This document shows positions 8,503-16,736 of a stretch of 64,000 nt of DNA, in pieces. The stretch covers positions 1-64,000 of the forward strand of contig UQKQ01000010.1 of NCBI GenBank assembly GCA_900541645.1. The letters run 5' to 3'. Position 1 is the stretch's first letter. Each line of letters begins with the position of its first letter. Below the pieces are notes generated by a model that worked only from the letters and a program-made list of their open reading frames with translations, made no database searches and was not told the origin of the DNA. Both the position numbers and the translations under genes were made by a program. This DNA comes from an uncultured Collinsella sp. (GTDB taxonomy: Bacteria > Actinomycetota > Coriobacteriia > Coriobacteriales > Coriobacteriaceae).

Positions 8503-9582
8503 CTATTCGTCGCCGAAGCTGATGCCCAACGCCTTGGCCTCGCGTACCAGGTCGCTCTGGGGATCGACATACTTGAGCTTGCCGGCGACATCCTCGAGCG
8601 GCATGTGGCACATCTTGCCATCGCGCAGGGCAATCATGTAGCCAAACTCGCCGCGCAGGCAGCCGAGCGCCGCCTCGACGCCGCACTGGGTCGCAAAGAT
8701 GCGGTCCTGGGCATCGGGCTGACCGCCGCGCTGCGTGTGGCCGGGGATGGCGACGCGGGTCTCGCGACCGGTCTTGGTCTCAATCTCCTTGGCGATGTCG
8801 TAGACAATCGACGGACTCGTGCGCTCGGCAAGCTTTTTCTTGTACTCCTTCTTGGACAGCGCCGCGTCCTCCTTAGAGATGGCACCCTCGGCGACGGCCA
8901 CGATGGTAAAACGGCTGCCGGTCTCCATGCGATGTTCGATGGTCTTGATGACGTTGTCCATGTCGTAGGGGATCTCGGGAATCAGGATGACGTCCGCGCC
9001 GCCCGCGACGCCGGCGTACAGCGGAATCCAGCCGACCTTGTGGCCCATGATCTCGATAACGAACACGCGGCCGTGGCTCGAAGCGGTGGTGTGAATGTCG
9101 TCGATGCACTTGGTGGCGACGTCGATGGCGCTCGTAAAGCCAAACGTCAGCTCGGTGCCCCAGGTGTCGTTATCGATGGTCTTAGGCAGGGCGATAACGT
9201 TGAGGCCCTCTTCGCGCAGACGGTTGGCGGTCTTGGTGGAGCCGTTGCCGCCCAGCATAAACAGACAGTCGAGCTGTAGCTTGTGATAGGTGTGGACCAT
9301 TGCCGGCACTTTCTCGACGCCGTCGGCCTCGGGAATATCCAGGCGCTTGAACGGCGTGCGGCTCGTGCCAAGGATGGTGCCGCCGCGGGTGAGGATGCCG
9401 CTAAAATCGGCGGGCGTCATGACGCGGAACCTGCTGTAGATAAGGCCCTGGTAGCCGTCCTCAAAACCATAGATCTCGATAGGTTCTTCGCTATTGGTCA
9501 TAAGCGTTTTGACAATGCCGCGCATGGTGGCGTTGAGTGCCTGGCAGTCGCCGCCACTGGTAAGAAGACCGATCCTAAGCAT
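8503..9582 (-). CDS. pfkA: 6-phosphofructokinase
   Basis: This 359-residue protein phosphorylates fructose 6-phosphate to the 1,6-bisphosphate in glycolysis. Recognised motifs are LTSGGDCQALNA (nucleotide-binding glycine loop), the catalytic PKTIDND, the substrate motif MGHKVGW (MGR-like), and GHTQRGG near the C-terminus. The phosphate-donor loop reads GGNGST, where the classical ATP enzyme has GGDGS. The residue equivalent to position 104 is Gly, as in ATP-dependent enzymes, while the Lys of PKTIDND is shared with PPi-type and actinobacterial ATP enzymes. The donor is therefore probably ATP but is not settled by sequence. It starts at AUG 9582 after GGAAGGA. Confidence 0.93.
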   Translation of the reverse strand: MLRIGLLTSGGDCQALNATMRGIVKTLMTNSEEPIEIYGFEDGYQGLIYSRFRVMTPADFSGILTRGGTILGTSRTPFKRLDIPEADGVEKVPAMVHTYHKLQLDCLFMLGGNGSTKTANRLREEGLNVIALPKTIDNDTWGTELTFGFTSAIDVATKCIDDIHTTASSHGRVFVIEIMGHKVGWIPLYAGVAGGADVILIPEIPYDMDNVIKTIEHRMETGSRFTIVAVAEGAISKEDAALSKKEYKKKLAERTSPSIVYDIAKEIETKTGRETRVAIPGHTQRGGQPDAQDRIFATQCGVEAALGCLRGEFGYMIALRDGKMCHMPLEDVAGKLKYVDPQSDLVREAKALGISFGDE

Positions 9583-9721
9583 GATGAATCCTTCCGGGCA
9601 AGTTATAACATGCGCATAAGTTTACCCCCGCACACTGTTGATACGGGGTAAAACGTGTTAGCTCAAGCGTATGGAAATGTAAACAACGTCAGGCGAGCGT
9701 AAGGCCGACGGGCCTGGCTCC

Positions 9722-10807
9722 TTACAGTGCGAAGGCGTCGACGTCGCCCCAGTGGCGGCGCAGCGTAATAGCGGCGGCGGGTTCGGTATTGTCAAAGACG
9801 ACCGACCATTGCGTATTGCTGGTGATGTCTTCCGGATTGGGCTCTTGCGCTGCAGCGCGCAAGGCTTCCCAGACAATCGTTTCGTCCTGGGCACCGACAT
9901 GGGCGTCAAGGACATCGGCGATTGCGACGGCGCGCTCTTTGCCATGGCCCAGCTCGCCATTCTTTTGGTTGGGCAGCACTTCGTCGCCATAGCAGGCGTA
10001 GAAATTCGTAACCTGGCGTACGGGAGTCGCTTTGAAAGCGCGGTCCGGATCGCGCGGATCCCACTCTACTACGTGCGCGTCACCGGCGGCGTCGTTGATA
10101 AAGAAGTGGTAATCGCGTCCTGCCATGGCGTGCATGTCGTAGGCGGAAAGCAGGTCGACAGCTTCTTGCGTGGTGGCGGCACGGTCGAGCACCAGACGGA
10201 TGGCGAGCGAGGTATTGATGACGGGACGTTGCGTGTCCTGGTCACAGGGCTTGGAATCCAGAGTGAGTACGGCAATGGACACGCCGCATTCGTTAAGACC
10301 GTCGAGCTGGGCAAACGGGCCCATCAACGCCGCGGCGCGTCCGGCGACGGAGTCAAGCGGAGTGTTATCGCCCAGGTTGTTAAGGGCGGCAAGCCCGATG
10401 GAAGCATAGCCGCCGCGTGGGTGATTGCGCACCAGCAGCGCCGAGGTGTCGTCCTTAAAGTCGTAATTGCGACCGGTGCGCACGCGGCCTTCGGCATCTA
10501 CGGCGACAAAAGCGCTGCAGGCAAACTGGGGCGCCTGGACATGTGCCGGCACACCGGGCAGCACCTGCGCCACCACGGCATCGATGTAGGCCTGGTCGTC
10601 GCGCACGCCAGCGGCGATGATGCGATCGAGATCGTAGTCGTAGGCGATGTCGATTGCGTACAGGTCATAGCCATCCGCGTAGCCGGTCAAGCGTTTGAGC
10701 GACGCGGCGGACTTGATTTGCTTGTGATAAACGATACCGGTGGCAGCGGCAAGGCCGACGGCGGCTCCCGCGACACCGCAGGTGATGGCAATGTTACGTG
10801 GCTTCAT
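9722..10807 (-). CDS. Choloylglycine-hydrolase-like Ntn amidase, membrane-anchored
   Basis: This 361-residue protein belongs to the linear-amide C-N hydrolase / choloylglycine hydrolase superfamily, whose members cleave amides such as conjugated bile salts, penicillin V or N-acyl amino acids. An N-terminal hydrophobic helix (about 8-26) precedes the catalytic part. The likely nucleophile is Cys97 in QFACSAF, which would need processing to become N-terminal. Family features follow: GRNYDF (112-117), NECGVSIAVLTLD, and NTQWSVVFDN near the end. True bile salt hydrolases begin directly with Cys2 and have no anchor, so this is more likely a different amidase. The RBS GAGAGGAG supports AUG 10807. 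Confidence 0.82.
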   Translation of the reverse strand: MKPRNIAITCGVAGAAVGLAAATGIVYHKQIKSAASLKRLTGYADGYDLYAIDIAYDYDLDRIIAAGVRDDQAYIDAVVAQVLPGVPAHVQAPQFACSAFVAVDAEGRVRTGRNYDFKDDTSALLVRNHPRGGYASIGLAALNNLGDNTPLDSVAGRAAALMGPFAQLDGLNECGVSIAVLTLDSKPCDQDTQRPVINTSLAIRLVLDRAATTQEAVDLLSAYDMHAMAGRDYHFFINDAAGDAHVVEWDPRDPDRAFKATPVRQVTNFYACYGDEVLPNQKNGELGHGKERAVAIADVLDAHVGAQDETIVWEALRAAAQEPNPEDITSNTQWSVVFDNTEPAAAITLRRHWGDVDAFAL

Positions 10808-10968
10808 GACGGCTCCTCTCGTCCTGTTAGCGCAATTGTCGCAAAAGGAGCGCGGGCATGATGGCTCAACTTGGTGAGTGGCGCGGAATTAAGCACGGAA
10901 TGAAGAGTGCGGTGCTGGCGTGGCGGGGTATGCTGGAGGGGACCATCAACCCAGCGAAAGGGGAGAGC

Positions 10969-12354
10969 ATGACGGATCAGGAAACGCCCGAGCGCGTGCA
11001 CGTGACGGCTGACGATATCGAGGCCGCCAACGACCTTATCGACTTTATCGAGGCATGCCCCAGCATGTTCCATACGGCGGCGACCATTATGGCCGAGCTC
11101 GACGAGGCGGGCTTTACCTACCTGCCCGAGAACGCGGCGTGGGATATCGAGCCGGGCGGGCGTTATTACACGCAGCGCAACACCTCGAGCGTTGTTGCCT
11201 TTAAGGTGGGCGAGGACCTGGCTGCTACGTGGGGCGAGGACGGCGTTGCCGGTGACTATCATTTTCAACTGACGGCGTCGCACAGCGATTCGCCGACGTT
11301 TAAGGTCAAGGCTGTGCCCGAGCTTGACGGTGCGGGCGAGACGCTGCGCCTGAACACCGAGGCCTACGGCGGCATGATTGACTACACCTGGTTCGATCGC
11401 CCGCTGGCGCTCGCGGGCCGCGTGCTGGTGCGCGAGGGCGACCGTATTGAGAGCCGTCTGCTTGCCACCGAGCGCGAGGTCGCTATTATCCCGAGCCTTG
11501 CCATCCACATGAACCGCGGCGTTAATGAGGGCTTTGCTCCCAACCGAGCCGTTGACCTGTGCCCGCTCATTAGCGCCGGCGAGCTTAAGCAGGGCGATTT
11601 TGATGCTCTGATTGCCGAAGAGCTGGACGTTGAGCCCGAGCAGATTCTGGGCCGCGATCTGTTCCTAGTCAATCGTCAGGATGCGCGCATTTGGGGCTGG
11701 GCAGACGAGTTTATCTCGACGCCCAAGCTCGACGACCTGGCCTGCGCCTATACCTCGCTACAGGCATTTTTGGGCGCCGAGAACGCGCACGACGTCTCGG
11801 TCTTCTGCTGCTTCGATAACGAGGAGGTTGGCTCCGAGACCAAGCAGGGCGCCATGTCGACCTTCTTGGCCGACGCGCTGCGCCGCATCAACGGATCTCT
11901 GGGCTTTGACGACGAGTCGTACCATCGCGCCCTTGCCGCCTCGATGCTTGTAAGCTGCGACAATGCACATGCCGTGCACCCCAACCACGCCGAGAAGTGC
12001 GATGCCCGCAATCAGGTTGTACTCAACGGCGGCATCGTTATCAAGGAAGCCGCCAACCAGCACTACTGCACCGATGCCTTTAGCCGCGCGGTGTTCCAGG
12101 CCATCTGCGATGACGCCGACGTGCCCACGCAGGCCTTCGCCAACAAGAGCGATATGGCGGGCGGCTCCACGCTCGGTAACCTGTCGAACATGCAGGCGAG
12201 CATGCACGCCGTGGACGTGGGCCTGCCGCAGCTGGCCATGCACTCAAGCTACGAGACCGGCGGCGTACGCGACGTGATGTACGCCATCCGTGCCCTCACC
12301 GCCTTCTACGAGCGAAACCTAACCATCAACGGCGCCGAAAGCGTGGAGCTCTAA
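10969..12354 (+). CDS. M18 family aminopeptidase
   Basis: This 461-residue zinc aminopeptidase of the aspartyl-aminopeptidase (M18) family trims N-terminal residues from peptides in the cytoplasm. The expected dinuclear metal site is visible: His in ASHSDSP, Asp in PKLDDLA, the Glu pair in DNEEVGS, Asp in SCDNAHA, and the C-terminal His in AMHSSYE. Length and order match the family. The AUG at 10969 follows AAAGGGGAGAGC; the open frame extends upstream to 10858 but without a better start. It is divergent from the Ntn amidase gene. Confidence 0.95.
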   Translation: MTDQETPERVHVTADDIEAANDLIDFIEACPSMFHTAATIMAELDEAGFTYLPENAAWDIEPGGRYYTQRNTSSVVAFKVGEDLAATWGEDGVAGDYHFQLTASHSDSPTFKVKAVPELDGAGETLRLNTEAYGGMIDYTWFDRPLALAGRVLVREGDRIESRLLATEREVAIIPSLAIHMNRGVNEGFAPNRAVDLCPLISAGELKQGDFDALIAEELDVEPEQILGRDLFLVNRQDARIWGWADEFISTPKLDDLACAYTSLQAFLGAENAHDVSVFCCFDNEEVGSETKQGAMSTFLADALRRINGSLGFDDESYHRALAASMLVSCDNAHAVHPNHAEKCDARNQVVLNGGIVIKEAANQHYCTDAFSRAVFQAICDDADVPTQAFANKSDMAGGSTLGNLSNMQASMHAVDVGLPQLAMHSSYETGGVRDVMYAIRALTAFYERNLTINGAESVEL

Positions 12355-12407
12355 AAACCTGCAAAAAAGGGACAGGTTCATTTTGGCAGGTTTTATCTGG
12401 GAAAATG
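12355..12407 (+). repeat. GGGACAGG-type hairpin repeat (copy 4)
   Basis: It starts immediately after the aminopeptidase stop. One arm has drifted (cctgcaaaaaagggacagg), while the closing arm ttttggcagg is intact. Confidence 0.75.
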
Positions 12408-12412
12408 CCGCA

Positions 12413-12497
12413 ATGCCAACAGCTGGACAGAATTGTTATGACACTGCAGGTTGAGCAAGCGTCAGCGAGCGATGTCCAGAGCGAACAAGTTGGCATG
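12413..12497. repeat. Nested inverted repeat
   Basis: The pairs tgccaac...gttggca and tggaca...tgtcca are nested around about 50 bases. The 85-base structure stands between the aminopeptidase repeat and a terminator. Its function is unknown. Confidence 0.45.
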
Positions 12498-12500
12498 AAA

Positions 12501-12540
12501 AAGGCAAGGCATAGACCTTCTGGTCATGCCTTGTCTTTTG
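12501..12540. terminator. Probable terminator
   Basis: The stem caaggcat(a)gacc with ggtcatgccttg around ttct is followed by tctttt on the plus strand and preceded by aaaaa. It could act in both directions between the convergent aminopeptidase and dehydrogenase genes. Confidence 0.7.
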
Positions 12541-12609
12541 AATGACAAATTGTCGTTCTGGGCGGCGCGCAGCGTCGACCGGTCCGCCGTTCGTTAGAAC
12601 GGCGGAACC

Positions 12610-13545
12610 CTAATGCTCGATCCAGCAGCGAAGCGTTTCTCCCGCCTGCAGGTGACGCAGGTTCTCCGCGGCGATGTCGACCACGTTGTTGAGCGTGGCT
12701 GCCAGGTGGAACCAGCCCGAGACGTGCGGTGTGATGAGCATGTTGGGCGCATCCCACAACGAGCTTGTCTCAGGCAGCGGCTCGGGGTCGGTGACATCGA
12801 CCGCGGCGCCGGCGAGATGCCCTGACTCCAGAGCGGCAACCAAATCGTCGGCAACCACAAGATCGCCGCGGCCGCCGTTGGCAAAGAAGGCGCCCGGTTT
12901 CATCGCGGCGAAGAACTCGGCGTTCGCCAGGCCGCGGGTCTCGGGTGTGCTGGGCATAAAGGATGCGACGACGTCTGCCTCGGCCAGACGTTCAGACAGG
13001 GCGTCCATGCCGTCCATGTCCTCAAACACAATGGGGTAGACGAGCGGGTGGCGCTTGATGCCGCGGACGTGCGCACCCATGTTGCGGCAGAGCGTGGCAA
13101 AGTGGCTGCCAATGTCGCCCGCGCCCAGCACCAGCACGTTGGCATTTTTGAGCGAGGTGACCGGGCCCAAGTCCTCCCAGCGATGCTCGCGCTGCAGGTC
13201 CTGGTAGCTGGGCAGGCGCTTCATCATAGACAGCACCATGGCAAACATGTGCTCGCTCACGGCCTGGCCGTAGGCGCCCACCGAGCAGGAGAGCTTAGCG
13301 TCGGCTGGCACGGTGCCGGCGGCAAGGTAGTCGTCATAGCCGGCGGTCTGCAATTGCAACAGCTGGAGATGCTCGCATGCGGTAAGCAAGGCAGGGTCAA
13401 TGTTGCCCAGGATCACATCGGCATCGGCGACTTGCTCGCGCGTGACGGCATCGGCGCTCGTGTAGATAAAGTCCTCGCCCGGAGCACTCGACTCAAGAAT
13501 CGCGCGGTGACGGTCGTTGACGGGCAACAAAACCAGGATGTTCAC
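12610..13545 (-). CDS. D-isomer 2-hydroxyacid dehydrogenase
   Basis: This 311-residue NAD(P)-dependent oxidoreductase interconverts 2-keto and D-2-hydroxy acids; the exact substrate cannot be read from sequence. The nucleotide-binding loop is VLGAGDIGSHFA (Gly-x-Gly-x-x-Gly). The catalytic Arg is in NGGRGDLV, the Glu in DPEPLPE and the His in PHVSGW. The start is the GUG at 13545 after GGAGAGGAC; the frame extends upstream only because it crosses the hairpin repeat at 13564-13613. It lies downstream of map on the same strand, but a terminator separates them. Confidence 0.9.
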   Translation of the reverse strand: MNILVLLPVNDRHRAILESSAPGEDFIYTSADAVTREQVADADVILGNIDPALLTACEHLQLLQLQTAGYDDYLAAGTVPADAKLSCSVGAYGQAVSEHMFAMVLSMMKRLPSYQDLQREHRWEDLGPVTSLKNANVLVLGAGDIGSHFATLCRNMGAHVRGIKRHPLVYPIVFEDMDGMDALSERLAEADVVASFMPSTPETRGLANAEFFAAMKPGAFFANGGRGDLVVADDLVAALESGHLAGAAVDVTDPEPLPETSSLWDAPNMLITPHVSGWFHLAATLNNVVDIAAENLRHLQAGETLRCWIEH

Positions 13546-13563
13546 AAGCAGTCCTCTCCGCTC

Positions 13564-13613
13564 GACCTGCCAAAAAGGGACAGGTTTATTTTGGCAGGTT
13601 GTATCAGACAAAA
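13564..13613 (+). repeat. GGGACAGG-type hairpin repeat (copy 5)
   Basis: A full copy (cctgccaaaaagggacagg, ttttggcagg) lies just upstream of the dehydrogenase start and overlaps the tail of the map terminator. Confidence 0.8.
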
Positions 13614-13617
13614 CGCT

Positions 13618-13668
13618 AAAAAACGCCGGGCTTCGCGATGGGTAACATATCCATCGCTAAGCCCGGCG
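13618..13668 (-). terminator. Terminator of map
   Basis: On the minus strand a long stem, cgccgggcttagcgatgg with its near-complement, is followed by a run of six T residues. It starts about ten bases after the map stop codon. Confidence 0.9.
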
Positions 13669-13677
13669 CATCCACGG

Positions 13678-14565
13678 CTACCAGCTCAGCAGCTCGTAAC
13701 CATCCTCGGTCACCACGAGCTGTACCTCGCATTGGGCCGAATCGCTACCGTCCTTGGTGCGCACGCACCAGCCATCGCCCTTGCTAATCTTGATGTCGGG
13801 CGCTCCGGCGTTGACCATGGGCTCGATGGTAAAGACCATGCCCGGAGCCATGATGGTGTCCACATCGGGCGCCTCGGTGGTAAAGCCCACAAACGGGTCC
13901 TCGTGGAACTCCTTGCCGATGCCGTGTCCGCCGTACTCGCGCACCACGCTAAAGCCGGCGTCCTCGACGGTCTTTTGCACGGCCTCGGCCATAACGGACA
14001 ACGGCAGCCATGGCTTGACGGCCGCCAGACCCGCCTCCACGCTGGCACGGGTGACGTCGACCAGGCGCTGGCGCTCGGCCGAGACCTCGCCGATGCAGAA
14101 CATACGGCTCGAATCACTAAAGTAGCCGTCCAGGATCGTGGAGCAGTCCACGTTGATAATATCGCCCTCGTGCAGCACGTCTGTATCACAGGGGATGCCG
14201 TGGCAGACGACGTCGTTGATCGAGGTGCACACGCTCTTGGGATAGCCCTCGTAGTTGAGGTCGGCCGGCGTGCCACCGTGCTCGACGGTGTAGTCGTAGA
14301 TCATCTGGTCGATCTGGTTGGTGGTCATGCCCGCGGCGATGTGTTCGCCTACGTAATCGAGCACGCCCACGTTGATAGCGGCCGAGCGCTTGATGCCCTC
14401 GATATCGGCGGGCGTCTTGTAGAGCGTACGGGGCAGAACCTCCCAGCCCTCCTCCCACAGGCGCTCGAGGCGCTCGTCGAAGGCGCTGTGACATTTCTTA
14501 TATTTTTTGCCGCTGCCGCACCAGCAGGCGTCGTTGCGGCCGGGTACGGGTCCTTTGTCATACAT
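13678..14565 (-). CDS. map: Methionine aminopeptidase, type I, with SEC-C zinc motif
   Basis: This 295-residue enzyme removes the initiator methionine from new proteins. The N-terminal SEC-C motif (PGRNDACWCGSGKKYKKCH, about 8-26) carries Cys/Cys/Cys/His zinc ligands and resembles the SecA tail that binds ribosomes. The pita-bread catalytic domain follows with metal ligands in NVDCSTILDGYFSD, the His of GGHGIG, and Glu in FTIEPM and CEVQLVVTED. The SEC-C form is known in several Actinobacteria and Firmicutes and probably helps ribosome docking. The start is AUG 14565 after AAAGGAAG. Confidence 0.96.
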   Translation of the reverse strand: MYDKGPVPGRNDACWCGSGKKYKKCHSAFDERLERLWEEGWEVLPRTLYKTPADIEGIKRSAAINVGVLDYVGEHIAAGMTTNQIDQMIYDYTVEHGGTPADLNYEGYPKSVCTSINDVVCHGIPCDTDVLHEGDIINVDCSTILDGYFSDSSRMFCIGEVSAERQRLVDVTRASVEAGLAAVKPWLPLSVMAEAVQKTVEDAGFSVVREYGGHGIGKEFHEDPFVGFTTEAPDVDTIMAPGMVFTIEPMVNAGAPDIKISKGDGWCVRTKDGSDSAQCEVQLVVTEDGYELLSW

Positions 14566-14617
14566 GGCTAACTTCCTTTCATCCGCAGCTAGTATAGCCC
14601 ACTCACGCGTCCATAAA

Positions 14618-14684
14618 AGTTGCGGTGATATAGTTCCGATTTAAGCGGTTTAACAGCATAAATAGGAACTATATCACCGCAACT
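14618..14684. repeat. TTGCGGTG palindromic repeat (copy 3)
   Basis: Perfect 20-base arms (14618-14637, agttgcggtgatatagttcc, and 14665-14684) surround a 27-base loop. This is the best preserved copy. It lies between the starts of map and the stop of the radical SAM gene. Confidence 0.85.
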
Positions 14685-14725
14685 GATGGAGTGGGATGGC
14701 GGACACTGGCTGCTGCGTGGTTTTG

Positions 14726-15502
14726 CTAGTAGCTCACCTGGCAGGGGATGCCGAGGGCGCGCACGCGTGCGGCGATCGTGTCGAGTGCCTCGGGCGCTGC
14801 TTTGGCAAGGCCGGCGACCGGTGTCTCGCGCGCCACCGTGTAGATGGTCGTCTCCTGCGGGCGAATGCGCTCGAGCGCCGCGAGCCAAGGGCCGACGTAC
14901 TCCTCGCCGGTGTTATCGAGAGACTTGCCCCGGTACTCGCCGCTCAAAAACATCGTTTGGATAATAACGTGACCGTCAAAGCTCGCGAACGTTTCGATCT
15001 GGTGCTCTACATCGTAGGGGCCAACGGGCTGGTCGAGCAGCTGGATAAATGCCGGGTCGACGGTATCGAGCTTAAGAATGTTGTCGTCGACCATCATGAG
15101 CGCGTCGTGCACCTCGGGGCGGTCGGCGCGCGTACCGTTGGAGAGCACGGCGATCTTGGAGTTTGGGGCAAGCTCGTCGCGCAGCGCGACGGCGCCGGCA
15201 ATGGCCTGCGGAAACTCCGGTGCGGCGGTGGGCTCGCCGTTGCCTGCGAAGGTGATCACATCGGGGAGTTCGCCCTCGGCTGCCATCTCGCGCAGCTTTG
15301 CCTCGAGCGTGTCGAGTACCATGGCAGCTGTGTTGTACGGCTCATGGCAGGGGCGCTCGGCGTTGAGGCCGTTTTCGCAGTAAATGCAGTCGAACGTGCA
15401 GATCTTACCGCTGGCCGGCATCATGTTGACGCCGAGCGAGAGGCCAAGGCGACGGCTGCGAACAGGCCCAAAGATGGGGCTGGCATTCAAAAACGTAGAC
15501 AT
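14726..15502 (-). CDS. Radical SAM protein (COG0731-like)
   Basis: This protein of about 258 residues has the radical SAM cluster motif CTFDCIYCE (Cys-x3-Cys-x2-Cys) near residue 40, followed by the glycine-rich SAM loop (FAGNGEPTAAPEFP). The N-terminus FGPVRSRRLGLSLGVN resembles the COG0731/wyosine-type Fe-S oxidoreductases, a group of mostly uncharacterised enzymes. There is no SPASM domain. The AUG at 15502 has GAGGAG nine bases upstream; AUG 15508 (two residues longer) is the alternative. It appears monocistronic. Confidence 0.88.
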   Translation of the reverse strand: MSTFLNASPIFGPVRSRRLGLSLGVNMMPASGKICTFDCIYCENGLNAERPCHEPYNTAAMVLDTLEAKLREMAAEGELPDVITFAGNGEPTAAPEFPQAIAGAVALRDELAPNSKIAVLSNGTRADRPEVHDALMMVDDNILKLDTVDPAFIQLLDQPVGPYDVEHQIETFASFDGHVIIQTMFLSGEYRGKSLDNTGEEYVGPWLAALERIRPQETTIYTVARETPVAGLAKAAPEALDTIAARVRALGIPCQVSY

Positions 15503-15727
15503 AGGCATATGCTCCTCAAGACAATTGTGCCTAAGCATAGCATCGGCTCCAAAGCAAGGTGCGGGCTCTTGCTTTACAAGTTTCGTTTTTTCACGTCGCC
15601 CATGATGCCGTCCCATGAAAAGCCTCGGGTCGGGTACAGTTAATCTGTTAACAAGGCGTAAGGCAATGCGGGTCCATCCAACCGCACTGACGTGCAACTG
15701 GATGAGCATTGATGACGGGGGCACAAC

Positions 15728-16525
15728 ATGGATTTTACGGTCGAGAATGCGGGCACCACGATTGCCTGTCGCGAATATGCCGGCCCGGATGTGTCGCCTG
15801 ATACTCCTGCCTTGGTGTGCGTGCACGGCGCTTGTGTCGACGGCACATTTTTCGACGGAATCGCTTGTGAGCTCAGCCGCAACTACCGCGTCATTGCCTA
15901 CGACCGTCGCGGCTGTGGTGACAGCGGCGAAGCGGCAGACGGCAGCTATGATCTTGCCGCTCAGGCCGCCGACCTGCAGGCCGTGATCGAACACGTTGGC
16001 GCTCCGACAAATGTGCTTGCGCACAGCGCCGGTACGTTGGTGGCGCTGGAGCTTCTTCGCGCCGAACCCCATCTCGTCGCCCGCGCGATTCTGCATGAGC
16101 CGGCTGTGTCGGCCGAAGGCGTCGGCATGGGCGCGGCTCCGGTTTTGCTCGATATGATTGCAGCTGGAAAGGTTTCAAGGGCGCTCCGTCTTTTCTTGGG
16201 AGCCCTCGGCGACTTGGACCCCGAGGCTCCTGGGACGACCGAGGCGGAAGCCAAACATGCTCTGCGCAATGGTCGTTGCTTTATGGCGAACGAATATGGA
16301 ACAAATATGACATATGCTCCCGACTGGGATCGCGCCCGCGCGTCAAAGGCGGTGTCGGCCGTGTTTTTGGGTGAGCTTTCGGTCGGTACGCCCCGCGAGG
16401 CTGGTACGCGAGCGACTGCCGAATATCTCGATTGTCCTCTCGTGACGATCCCGGGCGCGCATAACGGTCTGCGCGATCGCCCCGTTACGGCGGCAAACGC
16501 CGTTCGCGATGTCTTGGAGCGTTAG
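15728..16525 (+). CDS. Alpha/beta hydrolase
   Basis: This 265-residue alpha/beta-fold hydrolase has the oxyanion segment VCVHGACVDG (31-39), RRGCGDSG (60-67) and the nucleophile elbow LAHSAGT with Ser100. The elbow has Ala instead of the first Gly of GxSxG. The catalytic His is likely in PGAHNGLRD near the C-terminus. The substrate is unknown; similar proteins are esterases or lactonases. The start is AUG 15728; the upstream GACGGGGG is a fair RBS. Confidence 0.88.
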   Translation: MDFTVENAGTTIACREYAGPDVSPDTPALVCVHGACVDGTFFDGIACELSRNYRVIAYDRRGCGDSGEAADGSYDLAAQAADLQAVIEHVGAPTNVLAHSAGTLVALELLRAEPHLVARAILHEPAVSAEGVGMGAAPVLLDMIAAGKVSRALRLFLGALGDLDPEAPGTTEAEAKHALRNGRCFMANEYGTNMTYAPDWDRARASKAVSAVFLGELSVGTPREAGTRATAEYLDCPLVTIPGAHNGLRDRPVTAANAVRDVLER

Positions 16526-16736
16526 CACGCTCGATGACCTGCGGGGAGGAGGACTGCTAGCGTTTCGTCATTGTTAACGAATGCGCCCATAACCGTGCGC
16601 TCGCGGCTCCATTACCGCTATTTGCCAGGTCATAAAAATGTAACGATAATCGCGCGTTTGCCTGTAGTTGTCAGATGTTACCCTTGTACCATTTGATATG
16701 CGCCGTTGCCGTGCGTAACGATAGAAAGGGCCCCAT

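Noticed and set aside
9722..10807. Calling the Ntn amidase a true bile salt hydrolase
   Set aside because: The nucleophile Cys is at 97 behind a membrane anchor, not at position 2, so the substrate cannot be assumed.
15503..16096. N-terminal extension of the radical SAM gene to 456 residues
   Set aside because: The extension runs antisense through the alpha/beta hydrolase gene and has no start signal. AUG 15502 with GAGGAG is better.
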